DNA of 64,000 nt from Alligator mississippiensis (GCF_030867095.1 NC_081830.1:35013832-35077831); one strand, 5' to 3'. Counted from the first letter of the stretch, positions 48,334 through 60,660 are shown. Numbers and translations are program-made. Notes: a model not told the origin generated them from the letters alone.

Positions 48334-49880
48334 CATAGATTCATAGACGTTAGGGTCGGAAGGGACCTCAATAGATCATCGAGCCCGACCCCCTGCATAG
48401 GCAGGAAAGAGTGCTCGGTCTAGAAGACCCCAGCTAGATGCATATCCAACCTCCTCTTGAAGACCCCCAGGGTAGGGGAGAGCACCACCTCCCTTGGGAG
48501 CCCGTTCCAGACCTTGGCCACTCTAACTGTGAAGAAGTTCTTCCTAATGTCCAGTCTAAATCTGCTCTCTGCTAGCTAGTGGCGATTATTTCTTGTAACC
48601 CCCGGGGGCACCTTGGCGAATAAAACCTCACCGATTCCCTTCTGTGCCCCCGTGATGAACTTATAGGCAGCCACAAGGACGCCTCTCAACCTTCTCTTGA
48701 GGAGGCTCAAAAGGTCCAGGTTCTCTAGTCTCTCCTCGTACGGCTTGGTCTGCAAGCTCTTAACCATACGAGTGGGTATCATCTCAGGGTCTATGCATGG
48801 TAGTCTGGTGCCTTGCTGCTGCCTCTCTAAAGCCCCAGTGAGAGACTTGTCTTGCCCCTCACTTAGGAACACTGAGGCAAAGAACTCATTGAGGAGTTCA
48901 GCCTTGTCCCCCCTGTCCGTCACCGATTGCTTCTGCCCATTTAGTAGGGGTCCTATTCCTCCCTGGGCCTTCCTTTTACTCCCTATATATCAAAAAAAAC
49001 AATTCTTGTTGTCCTTTACTTGGGATGCAATCCTCAGCTCCATGGTAGCTTTGGCTCGTCTAACTGCCTCCCTACAAGCGCAAGCAGAGGAGGTATAATC
49101 TTCTTTGGTGATCTCTCCCTGTTTCCACTTTTTATGTGCTCCCCTTTTGGCCCGTAGGCTGCCCTGGATTCCTCTGGTCAGCCAAGGAAGCCTCCTGGCC
49201 CCTTTCCCTCTTTTTCCTCGCATCAGGATTGTTTCCCTTTGTGCCCGAAGTATCATTTCCTTAAGGCACAGCCACCCTTGGGCTTCCATCACTTCAAAAC
49301 TCCTACTCTGCAGTGCGTCCTTGACTAATGCCTGAGTTCATTGAAATCAGCTTTCCTAAAGTCTAGCACTTTCACCCTACTAGTTACCTTACCCACTCAA
49401 CGTCTTATGAAGAATTCTATTATTAGGTGATCACTGTCCCCCAGATGGCTACTGATCTGGAGGTCCCCTACCATGTCATCCCCCATTGCCAATACCAGAT
49501 CCAGTAAGGCATTCCCCCTAGTGGGACCGTGTACCTCCTGTGTCAGGTGGAGGTTCTTTACACAGGTGAGAAACCTGCGTGAATGGTGGGACTTTGCTGT
49601 CTGCGACTCCCAGCAGATGTCTGGGTAGTTTAGGTTCCCCATGACTACCGCCTCCTTAGCTTTTATGGTCTCCAAGAGCTGCCTCAGGAGCCCCAAATCT
49701 AGTTCTTCCCCTTGGTGTGGGGGTCTGTAGCAGACCCCTACCACCAAATCCCTTTCTCCTTGCTCCCCATGTAACCGAACCCACAATCCTTCTACTTCCT
49801 CATCCTTCGATTCCGTCTTGATGAGGGTCTATGTCTATTGGTCATTGAAATAGAGTGCAACCCCCCCCCTCCCCTTTCTT
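48334..49880 (-). mobile_element. CR1 LINE (unit 2): 3' end, internal deletion, endonuclease part
   Basis: 3' end at 48,334. At 48,777/48,778 sequence jumps from the C-terminal RT region to the start of the RT, a loss of about 1.1 kb compared with 46,218-47,842. Beyond that it continues upstream into the linker (minus strand 49,292-48,990) and the APE endonuclease domain (49,786-49,397: VGVCYRPPHQGEELD, VMGNLNYPDICW, SSHLGDSDHLIIEF, the last being the SDHxxI motif). It ends near 49,880 beside CATCTA, a match to CATCAT at the other end (46,215-46,220), so these are probably the target duplications. Confidence 0.92.
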
Positions 49881-50300
49881 CATCTAGTGTACCAGGTTAC
49901 ATTTCTTAAAGGCATGGATGTCAGGTACCTTACCTGATCACCCAGTGCTCACATGGGTGAACCATCTCCAGTGATCCACAGTCATGCAGCATGGTAGTTA
50001 TGTATCCATTTCAGGTGACACACTCCAGACTAGAATATTCTGGGCATGGAATGGGAATACAGCTGGTGACTCCATAGCCCTTTGTGTCACTTGCAACTTG
50101 ACGAGCAATGCCTAATTATCTGATGATCCTGAGAAGGTGAAGCATGACAACAAGAAACCTCCAGCCCAGAAGCAGCCCTGAGAGGAACACAAAAATACCG
50201 GGGCTCCCTACTCCCATTTGGGAATGGTGAGCAGCAAATTGTTCAGCTTTCAGGACATAATAGCTTGACTAACACCATCCCCCAGTCTTCCTAACATTGC
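49881..50300 (-). mobile_element. PIF/Harbinger fossil, N-terminal and core part (right of the CR1)
   Basis: Resumes the match to 23,075-23,400 at CATCTAGTGTACCAGG. The minus strand holds SHIPIPCPEYSS-like text near 50,050-50,065 and the segment equivalent to the DHKGRFT region near 49,960. Heavily decayed. It completes the split fossil whose other part ends at 46,217. Confidence 0.62.
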
Positions 50301-50804
50301 CCTTTCCAACCATGCCTCTATCTTCCTTGCCAATGACTCATACCTCACCCTCTCAGTATCTGAAACCCTGCCCCTGGAGGGAATGCCAGCTCGGTTGGCC
50401 ACTGCTTATTTTCCAGTGTCCTCAGGACTGTTACCTCTGTTTGCTTCTTATGTGTCTGGCCCAGAAGCAGTAGTACATGATCTGTAGGTCACTCCAACTA
50501 GAGAAAATAATCCATGCTTGCAGTTTCCCCTCAGAGTACCTTAGCCACTGAGCTACTGGGAAGCAGGGAGAAAATATGGGAGATCTCTCACTTTTTCCTC
50601 CTAGTCTGCATGCTCACATAGTCATCCATCTGTGCAGGGTCATGTGTACAGCTCCAGAATAGCCGTGTAAGCATAAGTGTCAAATCAATTCTTGTCTGAA
50701 AATGGTCACTTGTAGAATCGAAAAAATAAATGCTGAAGCATGAGAAATTCCTACATTTTAGCAAAGGCATAGATAGCTATTCCTAGGTCAACCCTGACAA
50801 TGCT

Positions 50805-50940
50805 TATACATCTTCTTGAACACCTCCAATAAAAGATATTCCACAACTCTCCTAGACAGTCCATTCTACTGCCTCACTGATTCCCTTTCATTGATGACCT
50901 GATAACTACATCTAAAAGCTTCAAACAGCACCCTTGAACA
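50805..50940 (-). mobile_element. Old CR1/L3 3'-region fragment
   Basis: TTCCACAACTCTCCTAGACA with TCCATTCTACTGCCTCACTG follows the CR1 phrase TTCCACAACCTCCCTxGGCA with TGTTCCAGTGCCTCAC. Short and strongly diverged. Confidence 0.5.
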
Positions 50941-52048
50941 TCTCAGCACAAGTTACAAATGGTCCTTCTGAAACTGGTCAGTAAGCCCCACCTTCAGCCC
51001 AAGCTTTTGGTAAAAATTGGAGGAGGTAGTTATGAATCCCTTTGATGACTGACCCAGGTAAACTCATACCTCAAAACAAGCGAACACAACAGCCTCTGTT
51101 AATGCCCTCTCCCTTGGTTTCACAGGTCACAGCTGCACTCCCCAAGATTCTCTAATGAGCTTTGGCTTGTGTTTGGGTTACTCTGCCTTTCTGCAGGGGA
51201 CACAGCATTTTGCCCCCTCTAGCACTCACCAGCCCATTACCTCATCCCTGCAGAGGTCATTTGGTGATCCATTCACAGCCCAGGGCTGGGACACTGCAGG
51301 TCACATTTTGACATGCACAAGAAGGGTCTTCTAGTGGTATTCCCATGACCTTGGTGTACTACTTTTGAACAGATGGTTCAGTGGTGAGAGTGCTGGTCCT
51401 TGGGCACAGATAGGATGAAGGCTGGGTTTTCATCAGGAATGAGGTGGGATAGGAGGAAAATGGTTGTCAGTAAGCACATTTGCAGGATAACCAAGGGGTG
51501 AGTCTCAGCAGCTCAGTGTTAATAGTATCCTATTGGTTATGTTCCAGTGGCTGAAAAATATCCTGCTTGGTATTCTCAAACAAGAGGAGGAGCTTCTTGG
51601 AATTCCCCTTAGTCTAGCACTAGAGAGAAGTTCCTTCCATCCTGCCCACTCCTCCCAACTTCCATCAGACAGCTCTTGGTTTATCCTTGAGTGGGTTCTG
51701 AAGTCCTGCAAGGATTTGTCATTAGCCCACAGATGTATAATTTATATCATAGTGTTCAGTATTGGTGTTATGGCTGTGCACAAAAGGAAAAGAAACTTAT
51801 TACTCTGGCATGTTGCTGAATTTGGGTTACATTTAATTCAAAAGCAGCCCACCATAGAACAAAGTCACCCCCACTGTGACTGTAGCAAGGTCTGCTTCCT
51901 GAAGGTGTCCGTGGCACCCCTAGGTGGCTACTCTGACCCTTACCCTGCCCTGCCCCCTGTAGTTCCTTGGGCCACTGCCCCATACACACTTGCCACATCT
52001 TGATGTCTAAATAATGAAAGTATCGGATGCTGCTGTTAGAGACTAGGG

Positions 52049-52070
52049 AAAAAACAAAACAAAACAAAAC
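52049..52070. repeat. (AAAAC)n microsatellite
   Basis: About four AAAAC units after an A-run. Confidence 0.85.
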
Positions 52071-52747
52071 TTTGGGTGCTTAACTCAGTCCTGCTCCTCA
52101 CTGGACAGCCATGTTCTGGCCCAAGTCCCTGCGCAAGCAAGGAATTGTTACTGGTTTCAACTTCAGGCTCATGGGCCCTGCCTCAGTGCCTTGCCCCTGC
52201 CTCTTCTGCCCACTACTGGTGTTCTACCCCTCCAGGCCTCTCTCCTATGTCTGATAGGCCACACTTGAGGTATTGACCAGAACATGTTTCTGAGCCCCAG
52301 CTCAACTTCAGCCCTTTCCAGGCTTCAAACCCTCTAGCATGGCTTCAGTCCCTGCAGGCCACTGGGTCTCAAACCCTTGCAGAGGTCAGGAGGGTTACTA
52401 ATGCCTAGCATGGAGAATCTCCCAAACACTCCACTAAACAACCACCAAAACACTACAGCTTACTGCAACAGGATCTTCCCTTCTACTCTCAATTCAGTTT
52501 AATCAAATGATTGTAAAAATGCAAGACCCAGAATTCAGCGTAATATCATCTGGAGAGGGTGCAGCATGCCTACTCTGTAGTATCATGAATCAAGTATTTG
52601 TACAACCTACAACCCAACACTAAAACAAAAACCTCAGCCATCAATACAAACTTGATCCCATATAACAGAGGCAGAAAGTTAGGGAGGGGAGGGGAGGGGG
52701 GAGGTAAGGTCTTTCTCAAAGACATTTAGCAAAGCTTGCTCCTCTTG

Positions 52748-53574
52748 CAGATCTTACTGGGAAACTTCCTAATCATCCTCCTGATAAAGCTTAGTCCCAG
52801 CCTTCATCCCGTCATTTTTTTTTCCTGGGTAAACTTGTCCTTCTTGGACATTTTTTTCACAACCAGTGTGGTTCCCCAGATGCTGGTTCACCTCTTGTTG
52901 AAGTATGAAAGCATCCCCATTGCAGGCTGTGTAGCCCAGTTGTATGCCTATGCCATCCAGGGCCTTATAGAACGCTGCCTCCTAGCAGCTATGGCTTATG
53001 ACTGCTATGTTGCCATATGCCATCCCTTGCACTATACTACCATCATGAGTGTCAGACATGTGTGGGCCTAGCAGTTACCTTGTGGATCACCAGCATATCA
53101 GTACAACTGATTCAGATCCCATGGATCTTCACTGTTCCTTTCTGTGGCTTCAACCTCATTGCCCACTTCTTCTGTGATTTTGCACCAGTGGCAAAGTTGG
53201 CATATATGGACACATCCAAGAATGAGATTCTGATTGTGGTGGTGGCAGTGCTGTTCATCACAGGCACTTTTTTCTTAATAATCCTCTCTTATACCCACAT
53301 TATCTCCACCATCTTGAAACTGCCTTCAGCTGAGGGGGGACAAAAGGCCTTTTCAACTTGTTCTTCACATCTTATGGTGGTAATGTTGTTCTGTGGAAAA
53401 ATCCTTTTAACCTATCTGTGATCCAAGTCCCGCCATACCCCAGAAGGTGACAAAATACTATCCCTAATATATACTACCATAACACCAGTTTTGAACCCCT
53501 GGATATACATATTGAGGAACAAAGAGGTAAAGGGGGCTTTTAAGAAAGCTGTTAAGAGAATAAGTATACCATAA
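52748..53574 (+). pseudogene. Olfactory receptor pseudogene, family 10-like (arm B)
   Basis: Covers helix 1 to the natural stop. It opens with LLGNFLIILLIKLSPSLH, passes through MAYDCYVAICHPLHYTTIM, then shifts frame near 53,050 into the continuation (IPWIFTVPFCGFNLIAHFFC, then DTSKNEI and KAFSTCSSHLMVV). An in-frame TGA at 53,412-53,423 sits where the intact paralogues have ACAAGA (TYTRPKS); a CGA-to-TGA change is likely. The end reads [20 protein letters not shown] and ISIP before TAA. The N-terminus upstream of helix 1 is absent. DRY reads DCY, shared with arm A. Arm similarity begins only at 52,837, so the duplication border falls inside this gene. Confidence 0.93.
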
Positions 53575-53949
53575 AGGAAAGGATTTTTAAGGTGATCTCT
53601 GTACCATGGACCAACATATGGACCAAGTCCATAGTTGGTATAGACAAAAGGCAGGCAATTATTTTGACTGGAGAACTGCTTAACCAGTTTGGGTGAGCCG
53701 TTGTGGGCTGCAAGGATAGCTTTGTCCCTTGATGGCTGTCCTCCCCCCTCGTTGCCATTTTGGGACTGCCATCTTGAAACCAGAAAAGTCTCAAATCATA
53801 GACTAAAAATAATCAGACATCTACTATAACTTATTTTAATTTTATTTTAAATATACATATTTTGTCCACATTTATGCGTGTGTGTAGTGTATCTAGGGGT
53901 GATTGCATAACAGTTCAAAATACAGTCTTACTCTTGTACATTGTGTGTC

Positions 53950-54290
53950 TGGGGGCGGGGTTGGGGAGCAGGGGTGACTGGTGCCTCCTGAGTCTGGAGG
54001 GTGTGTGTATGTGTGCAGTGTGGGTATGGTGTGTGGGGTGTATGGAGTGTATGGGGGAAGGTGGGTGTGGGTGTGGGGTATGTGATTGGGGTTGGGGGTA
54101 TGGGAGGGTGTGGATGTGTCTGGGCTTATGGTAGTGTGGTGGGAGTGTATGTGTTTGGGGTAAAGTGGGGAGTGAGAGGTTTGGGAGTGTGTTTGGGGGG
54201 TGTGGGAGGGCGTGGCTGTGTTCAGGGGGTATGGTGAGGTGTGGGGGATATGGGCGGTGTGGATTTGTGTGTGTGTGTGGGGGGGTGGTC
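53950..54290. repeat. G-rich GTGTGGG minisatellite-like tract (arm B)
   Basis: Counterpart of 20,395-20,710 with small unit gains and losses, for example an added GTATGGAGT unit near 54,040. Confidence 0.85.
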
Positions 54291-54294
54291 CTTG

Positions 54295-54640
54295 GAGTCC
54301 CTGGAGTGTTTAAGTCCCTGGAGCTGCACATGGTGGTAATGAGCAAGGCCAGCCCTGCCTGGCTTCATAGTACGCAGCTCCCTGTGCTCTCACTCCAGTC
54401 CCTGGCTGCAGGTAGTAACAGCATGCATGGCCAGCCCCACTTGACTCTGTAACATGCAGCTCCCACCCAAGTCCCTGGCTGCACATGGAAGCAGCCTGTG
54501 GAACCAGCCTCACCTGGCCTCATAGTGCTCAGCTTCTGTGCTCCTGTAGTGTTCAGGGCCAGCCCTGACTGGCGCCATAGTGCTCAACTCCCTGACCCTT
54601 TCCCCCAGCAGAAGTGCTTGACCCTGGCCCAGTGGGGTGT
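54295..54640. repeat. Degenerate ~80-bp minisatellite (arm B)
   Basis: Counterpart of 20,711-21,060; the same diverged units in the same order. Confidence 0.7.
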
Positions 54641-56783
54641 GTACCTGAATTCCCAGCCTCACAGTCCAGGAGGGAGGCTGGGAACAGCCATGGGATCACC
54701 AGCAAAAGCCTCTGCCAGGCAGAGGCTTCTTGACTCTAGCATCCCCTGGCTCGGGGCTGGGGCAGGTCAAGCCAGGATGGGAGGGAGGTGGCTGCTTAGC
54801 AACTGGAGTTGAACCCCCTGCATGGAGGCACCAGCTTGCAGAGAGGCAGGCCAGGGCCAGATCTTACACACACAAGGCTTAAGGAGGGGCCCTGTGAGCT
54901 AGATGGTGTTGTGTGGCAGCGGGATATGGCCTGTGAGCCAAATTATGCCTGCCCCTGATATAGATTTAGAGAAGTTTTGGATGCAAGATGTTTTTCCTCA
55001 GATCTTGCATTTGGAAACTTGTCTAACTCTATCTGAATAATGTCATAGGTCTGATAAAAGCTGTCACCTTAAGAAATCTTTTCCTCTTGCATAATTCCTG
55101 GACCATCAAGACTTCATATGCTCTAACATATCATGAAAGATGAAAAATTCTTGTAGGAACGCTGGGCTTAGTTAAAATGGTGGCCTTCAAAATTGAAGCT
55201 TTAAATAGTCCACTTTAAAATATGCACCAGGAACAAATTTTAATCATTCTATTAAAACTGAAAAATCAAAATGTTAAAACCCTTTTTAAAATTTAGGCAA
55301 AATCAAGCAGTGAAACATTTATAAGAGAGCCTATTTTGCCAGTAGTTTTTGAGATGTGAAATGTTTGAATATTTGAAATGGTTCAATTTTTCAGCATACC
55401 CTGAACACTCTGAGGACCCAGGTACAGCTCACCAGTTTGCTGCTTGCTTCAGCACCCCTGTGCATTTGGCTAGCTGGCTGTTGGTGCAAGGGGAGCGATT
55501 AAAACACCAATTCATTGCTAATGGGCATGGGCAATTGGTTTTCACACTGGGCAGCCATCCTCCACCCACCCGACCTCTCCCCAGTGCTGCCAATCACTGA
55601 ACCTTGATTCAGCTTAACCCCCATGGTATTCCTTTGAAGCAAATTGCTGCTCATTTGAAATGGCTCTGTCAGCACCCTGTTATCCAACCCATTCAGGAAG
55701 CCTCTTGTCTCAGCTCTATCCCAGTTTTGTCTGCATGTAGAGAGCCCACAGAGTCTCAGCTCTGCCCTGGTGTGAGTGATAACCCAGCACTCCCCTCCTC
55801 CCCCCTCCCCCGGACCCAATCCCAATTCAGTGAAACAGGTGATTTGATCCTTTTATAAAAAAAAAACCAAACTATGATTATTCTTTATTTCTCCCCCTAC
55901 CCATTCCCTTCAAAACAGATTTTTTTTCAAGAATTGTCCCTTCCCACCACAGTTCCCCTTGGCTTCTAGTGGTTGCAGAGCCCGTAATGGTTCTTCCACC
56001 TCCAAGCTACATGTCAATCCCCAACCCCACCTTACTCCCAGGAGGAGGAATAGAGTCATAGCTCCTGTCACTGGCCCTGTTTGCCAAGCTCTCTAGTGAC
56101 AAATCACAGTTGTACAGGTCTAATATACCATATAAGTCTTAACTTGGGACTACTTTGAAAGGGTTCTAGCTTTGTGATGACATAACATTCCAGAGATTTA
56201 AATGTTTTAAACGTTATCCCTAACAGCACCCTTACTCATGTTCTTAAAAGCAAACAGTAGCAGTATTGACTTCAGTGGAGAAGAAAGGGCATAGAGCTCA
56301 TAATTTGCTAAGTAGTTGTGAAACCTTTGTCCCAGGCCCATTTCACATTAAAAGAATTCAAACCTATATCACCTTTCTCCCAGAAGTAACTGCTTCTACT
56401 GTAGTATTTCCAAAAACATGGCTGAGAGAATGGTGGTTTGGTTTTGTTCTATCTAAACCTTTTTGGGGATAATTGTTCATCCTCAGAGGACTATGAAGAG
56501 TTGCTCTCTAAAGAGATTAGGTCCCCAAAGCCTACAAATGGAATATAAACAGCTCTCTGTCCTTTACTACATTCAATCTCTTCCAAGTATGAAAGACAAC
56601 CATTGTCACTGAGTCAGGTAGGTTAGGAGTGAATGGTTCTAATTGTTCCTAACTTTGCACCTTCTGGCCAAGGGTGTCCTATCATCATCATTAATAGGAA
56701 GAGGGTCAAATAAATCCTTAATCTTAACTTTCCTTCTAGACATACAGAATATTAAAGTGTCCCTATGTAAATGCACATGGCTC

Positions 56784-56815
<32 letters not shown>

Positions 56816-58376
56816 TGCATGCACACATATGTACTTGTGTTCCAGTGTGCACTAGTTTATATCGTATTATTGATTTAACTATTGATCCATCTTTTGACAT
56901 TTATCTACCACTTATGTGTTTGTACATCACTGATCTCTTGATCTTTGAATCTTTCTTCCCTCGTATAATGTAACATCAGTTTTGATCAATTACACATTCA
57001 CGTTAACAATAGTACTCAACTGAGTAAGCGTTAAACACAGATTTCCAAAAGGATTCTTTGAGAGACAGAAATGTTTTTACCTATAATCCAACTTTTTTGC
57101 ATCAAGCCAAGTAATCCAGCCCTTCCTCATCTGAAAAAAAATCTCTAATTTTTTTCATAAATAGTACTTAAGAAGTATTTTATTAAGCGGTTTGATTGCA
57201 TGTTCCAGGTTCAATATAATTTCTGTGTGGGGGAGATGCAGGGCGTAGTGGGTGTGAAACTAGCAGAGAATGATTCTGTGGCTCTGGCAAAACTTTTGAC
57301 ACCAGAAGACCCCCATCCAACTTTTAGGTAATATTGATTTTCTGTATACATTTCCTAAGTTCCATCTTCTCTTTCAGTTCAGGTTTCCTCCTAAATACCA
57401 TTGTAGGATGTGAGGCACTACAGAGGCCAAGGTAATAAAGATAAGCTACCGTTATTATGAGCTTTTATTTTGTTTCTGCCTTTTCCAGATAACCCAATTA
57501 CTACAAAATTCCTTCATATAAATGTCTATAGGAAACAGATATCCTTAATACTGTAGGATCCCCATCAGAAAAGAAGAGATCCTTACAAGGGAAAAGGTCA
57601 GAAGAGTTTTATTTACATCATTGCTGCTCTGAAGAGTTACATCAGCAAAGTAAGTGCACATTTTTATACACAGCCACTAATGCATTCAGGATGTTGCCAT
57701 AATCTTGAGAAGAGTAAGGTAAATTCCTTTTCAACATTTAAGGATAAATAACATTTGTACGTAGGAAAAAGTGCAAAGCCTTCCTTGGTGTAACTCTACG
57801 GATTTCAGCATGCCTACATTTGGCATGAATTGGCCCAATAGGTCTTTCAGTTTTTTTAGAGAACCTTTAGATAGTTAATTTAATCACCACCATAATATAC
57901 ACATCTGAGTAGTTCTTACTCCAGTGGGAATACTTCCAGTTCCATAACTACTCCCAATTACTGCGTATGAGAGATCAGAATTAAGAAATCATTCAACCTT
58001 CAATCTACCATTCTCAAAGCAACATTAATAACAAAATAAAAGGGGAGTGTTCCTATTTTGAATTCCTATATAGAAAGAAAAGAAAGGTTCTGATCAAAAT
58101 GTCTAATGTAATGTCACTACACAGAATACAATTGGAAAACAAATCGATAATTGGTATATCCCAAAGAGTCTCTTCTGTTTGTACTTTTGGAGGGTTTTGA
58201 GGGGGATAATATATGCTAGTTGGTGTGAATGAAGCCATTGGACAGTACTCCAGATAATGTAAAAGAATACAATTCCAGTGGGGTCAGTGTGACACGTACT
58301 CAAGTTGGTGCACTTTGGTTTTATCACTGCTCAAGTCAATGACAAACTACCAATTTATATTTGCTGGTGAGCGGGG
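54641..58376. other. Upstream flank of the arm B OR
   Basis: Collinear with arm A apart from the losses noted. 54,708-54,870 is absent in arm A, where ACCAGCAGAAGGCTT bridges the two sides, consistent with a small deletion in arm A. (TG)n at 56,784-56,818. No gene recognised. Confidence 0.6.
56784..56818. repeat. (TG)n microsatellite (arm B)
   Basis: TG units with one TA interruption. Confidence 0.95.
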
Positions 58377-58399
58377 CCAATTGTGTATTGATATAAAAG
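58377..58399 (+). promoter_or_regulatory. CCAAT box and TATA box upstream of the arm B OR
   Basis: CCAAT at 58,377-58,381 and TATAAAAG at 58,392-58,399, identical in sequence and spacing to arm A. Confidence 0.45.
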
Positions 58400-58502
58400 C
58401 TGGGAATGTTTAGAATTCGATGCATCCCATAATTGCAAAACGTAGTATGGATTGTTTATTATCCTAATATTTGGAGTTCTGTCTGTTAAGTATTAGTGTC
58501 TC

Positions 58503-58526
58503 TCTTTCTTGTTATCACTCCTACAG
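58503..58526 (+). promoter_or_regulatory. Splice acceptor ending at the OR start codon (arm B)
   Basis: Pyrimidine tract ending in CCTACAG directly before ATG; it differs from arm A by one base (A to T at 58,522), which slightly strengthens the tract. Confidence 0.7.
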
Positions 58527-59495
58527 ATGACCTACTCTGACAGAGACTCTGGTGAAAACCAAACCATCGTTGGTGAGTTCATCTTGGTTGGGTTCTCATA
58601 CCTTGGTGAGCTGCAGCCCCTTCTTTTCCTCTTCTTTCTGATCACCTACCTCATTACTCTGATGGGAAACTTCCTTATTATTCTCCTTATAAAGCTTAAC
58701 CCCACACTTCACACCCCCATGTATTTCTTCCTGGTGAATTTGTCCTTCTTGGAAATCTGTTATACAACCAGTGTGGTCCCCCAGCTGCTGATTCACCTCC
58801 TGGTGAAACATAAAAACATCACCATAGCTGGCTGTGCAGCCCAAATGTATGCCTTCACCATCCTGGGTCTTACAGAATGTTTCCTTCTGGCAGCCATGGC
58901 TTATGACCGCTTTGTCGCCATATGCCATCCGTTTCGTTACACAACCATCATGAACAGTCGGGTATGTATAATACTAGCAGCTACCTCATGGATCATTGGC
59001 ATCTCAGTGGAAGTGATGCACACCACATGGATTTTCAGTCTGCCCTTTTGTGGTTCCAACCATATCCATCACTTCTTCTGTGACATTCCACCAGTAGTGA
59101 TGATGGCATGCACAGACACATCCAAGAATGAGATTGTGTTCTTGGCTGCTTCAGTGCTGTTTATCATGAGCCCTTTCCTGTTGATAATGCTGTCCTATAT
59201 CCGCATCATCTCCACCATCCTTGGGCTACCATCGGCAGAAAGCAGGAAGAAGGCCTTCTCAACCTGTTCCTCACACCTCATGGTGGTAATCTTGTTCTAT
59301 GGAACAGCTCTTTTTAGCTATATGAGACCTAAATCCAGCTATTCACCAGAGAGTGATAAAATGATTTCCCTCATGTACACAGTTGTGACACCAGTTCTGA
59401 ATCCTATAATTTACACGTTAAGAAATAAAGAGGTGAAAGCAGCCTTTAAGAAAACAGTAGAGCGTAGAATCTTTTCATGTACTCAGATAAATTAA
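58527..59495 (+). CDS. Olfactory receptor, family 10-like, intact (arm B)
   Basis: A 322-residue odorant GPCR, paralogue of 30,527-31,495. All OR signatures are intact (NQT glycosylation site, MAYDRFVAICHP at 124-135, KAFSTCSSHL at 242-251, PVLNPIIYTLRN at 289-300). It differs from arm A at I164M, Q165H, V220I, S235P, T264S, T266M, S285T and R321I. By nucleotide there are 14 differences, 9 changing an amino acid and 5 silent, all from the codon for residue 164 onward. The first 163 codons are identical. Positions 164-165 fall at the end of helix 4 near the ligand-facing side in OR models, so odorant preference could differ. Start chosen at the ATG following the acceptor. Confidence 0.95.
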   Translation: MTYSDRDSGENQTIVGEFILVGFSYLGELQPLLFLFFLITYLITLMGNFLIILLIKLNPTLHTPMYFFLVNLSFLEICYTTSVVPQLLIHLLVKHKNITIAGCAAQMYAFTILGLTECFLLAAMAYDRFVAICHPFRYTTIMNSRVCIILAATSWIIGISVEVMHTTWIFSLPFCGSNHIHHFFCDIPPVVMMACTDTSKNEIVFLAASVLFIMSPFLLIMLSYIRIISTILGLPSAESRKKAFSTCSSHLMVVILFYGTALFSYMRPKSSYSPESDKMISLMYTVVTPVLNPIIYTLRNKEVKAAFKKTVERRIFSCTQIN

Positions 59496-59644
59496 AGGGG
59501 AAAAACTATAGTTGGTTAAATGGGAGAAACATAGAAATCAACAAGCAATTTCTTGAATTTTATCAAACCATCTTTTTACCGAGGTTTTGTCATTTAAAAA
59601 GAAATTTTAAAAAATCTAAGAAAACAAGAAGAGCAAACAATCTG
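59496..59644. other. 3' flank of the arm B OR
   Basis: AT-rich, collinear with arm A. Confidence 0.4.
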
Positions 59645-60660
59645 CTTATGCTATGCTGTCCCGGGGCATACAAGTGGAGGCCCCAGAGCACGCTCCTGTG
59701 GCGGGACCCAAGGCAAGGCTGACCCACCCAAAGATGGAAATGAAAACCCCTGAAAATGGGACATGCTTACTATTTTCAGGAGATACAGAGCCAAGCCAAC
59801 CGTGTCAAGGTGAAGTGCCCACGCATTCATCAGCCACTTTAAGTGCCAGCTGAGAACAGCAGCAGTGGATGACGTAATAAAAAAACACCACCCGCGTGAT
59901 TTAGGAGCCAGCAGCAAGGAAATGGATGGGAGAGCAGCAACGCCAGAGCCAGAAGGCAAGGCTGCTCCCCGGGCTGCACGTAGGTTGTGTTGGCAACTCA
60001 GCAGCGAGTCAGACAGAGAACCACAGGAGGGGTCCCAGCTCCATTTAAAGAAGCCTCACCCTGGCTCAGCAGGGTGGCTGGACCAAGGAGGACCATGTCA
60101 AGGGATCCCAAGGGCCACAGACATTGGACTTGTGAGTGGGATTGGCTGAGGCCCTGTGCCCCAACTATTCTTTTCTTCTTTTTTCTTAATTTTTGTTTTG
60201 GAGGTTACACAGAGCTCCAAACCAAGGAGAGTGGCTTTGAGAGACCTCTAAGGTCAAGAGAAGAGCCAAGGCAGTACAGCAGACCACTATGTCTCAGGAG
60301 AAGACTAGATGCAGTGGTGAGGGCGGTCCCACATTCTGTAGTCATCCAGTGTGAAGGGACACTGAGAGATGGGCAGGGAGAAAAGAGAGCAGGCAACAAC
60401 ATCAAGGGACAGGCCAGTGACCTATCATCCAGCCAACCTGAGGGTATGGCTGGGTTCTTGGGGACCCCCTGGTCTGTGAGAAGGAGCCCCACCACCGAAG
60501 AAAAGAAGATCAAGTTGTGACAGGCAAGTGTTGGGGCCTCCCTTGGGGGTGAATGCAACCAACGCCTAGGCCCCAGGGACACACCCTGTGGCCAGCACCA
60601 AGTGTGCACTCTAAAGTCACTAGAGAGTGCCTATATGAGGCCAGGTGGGTGCATATGCTA
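59645..60660. repeat. GC-rich ~1-kb block, arm B copy
   Basis: Counterpart of 31,650-32,690, with several small indels that break frames differently in the two arms, which supports a non-coding nature. Confidence 0.4.

Larger units (their letters stand above)
50301..52747. other. Spacer left of arm B, no gene seen
   Basis: An (AAAAC)n tract lies at 52,049-52,070 and a GGGGA-rich patch at 52,680-52,705. Around 51,370-51,420, GGTTCAGTGGTGAGAGTGCT resembles a tRNA-SINE head, unconfirmed. Open frames have no domain. Confidence 0.45.
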
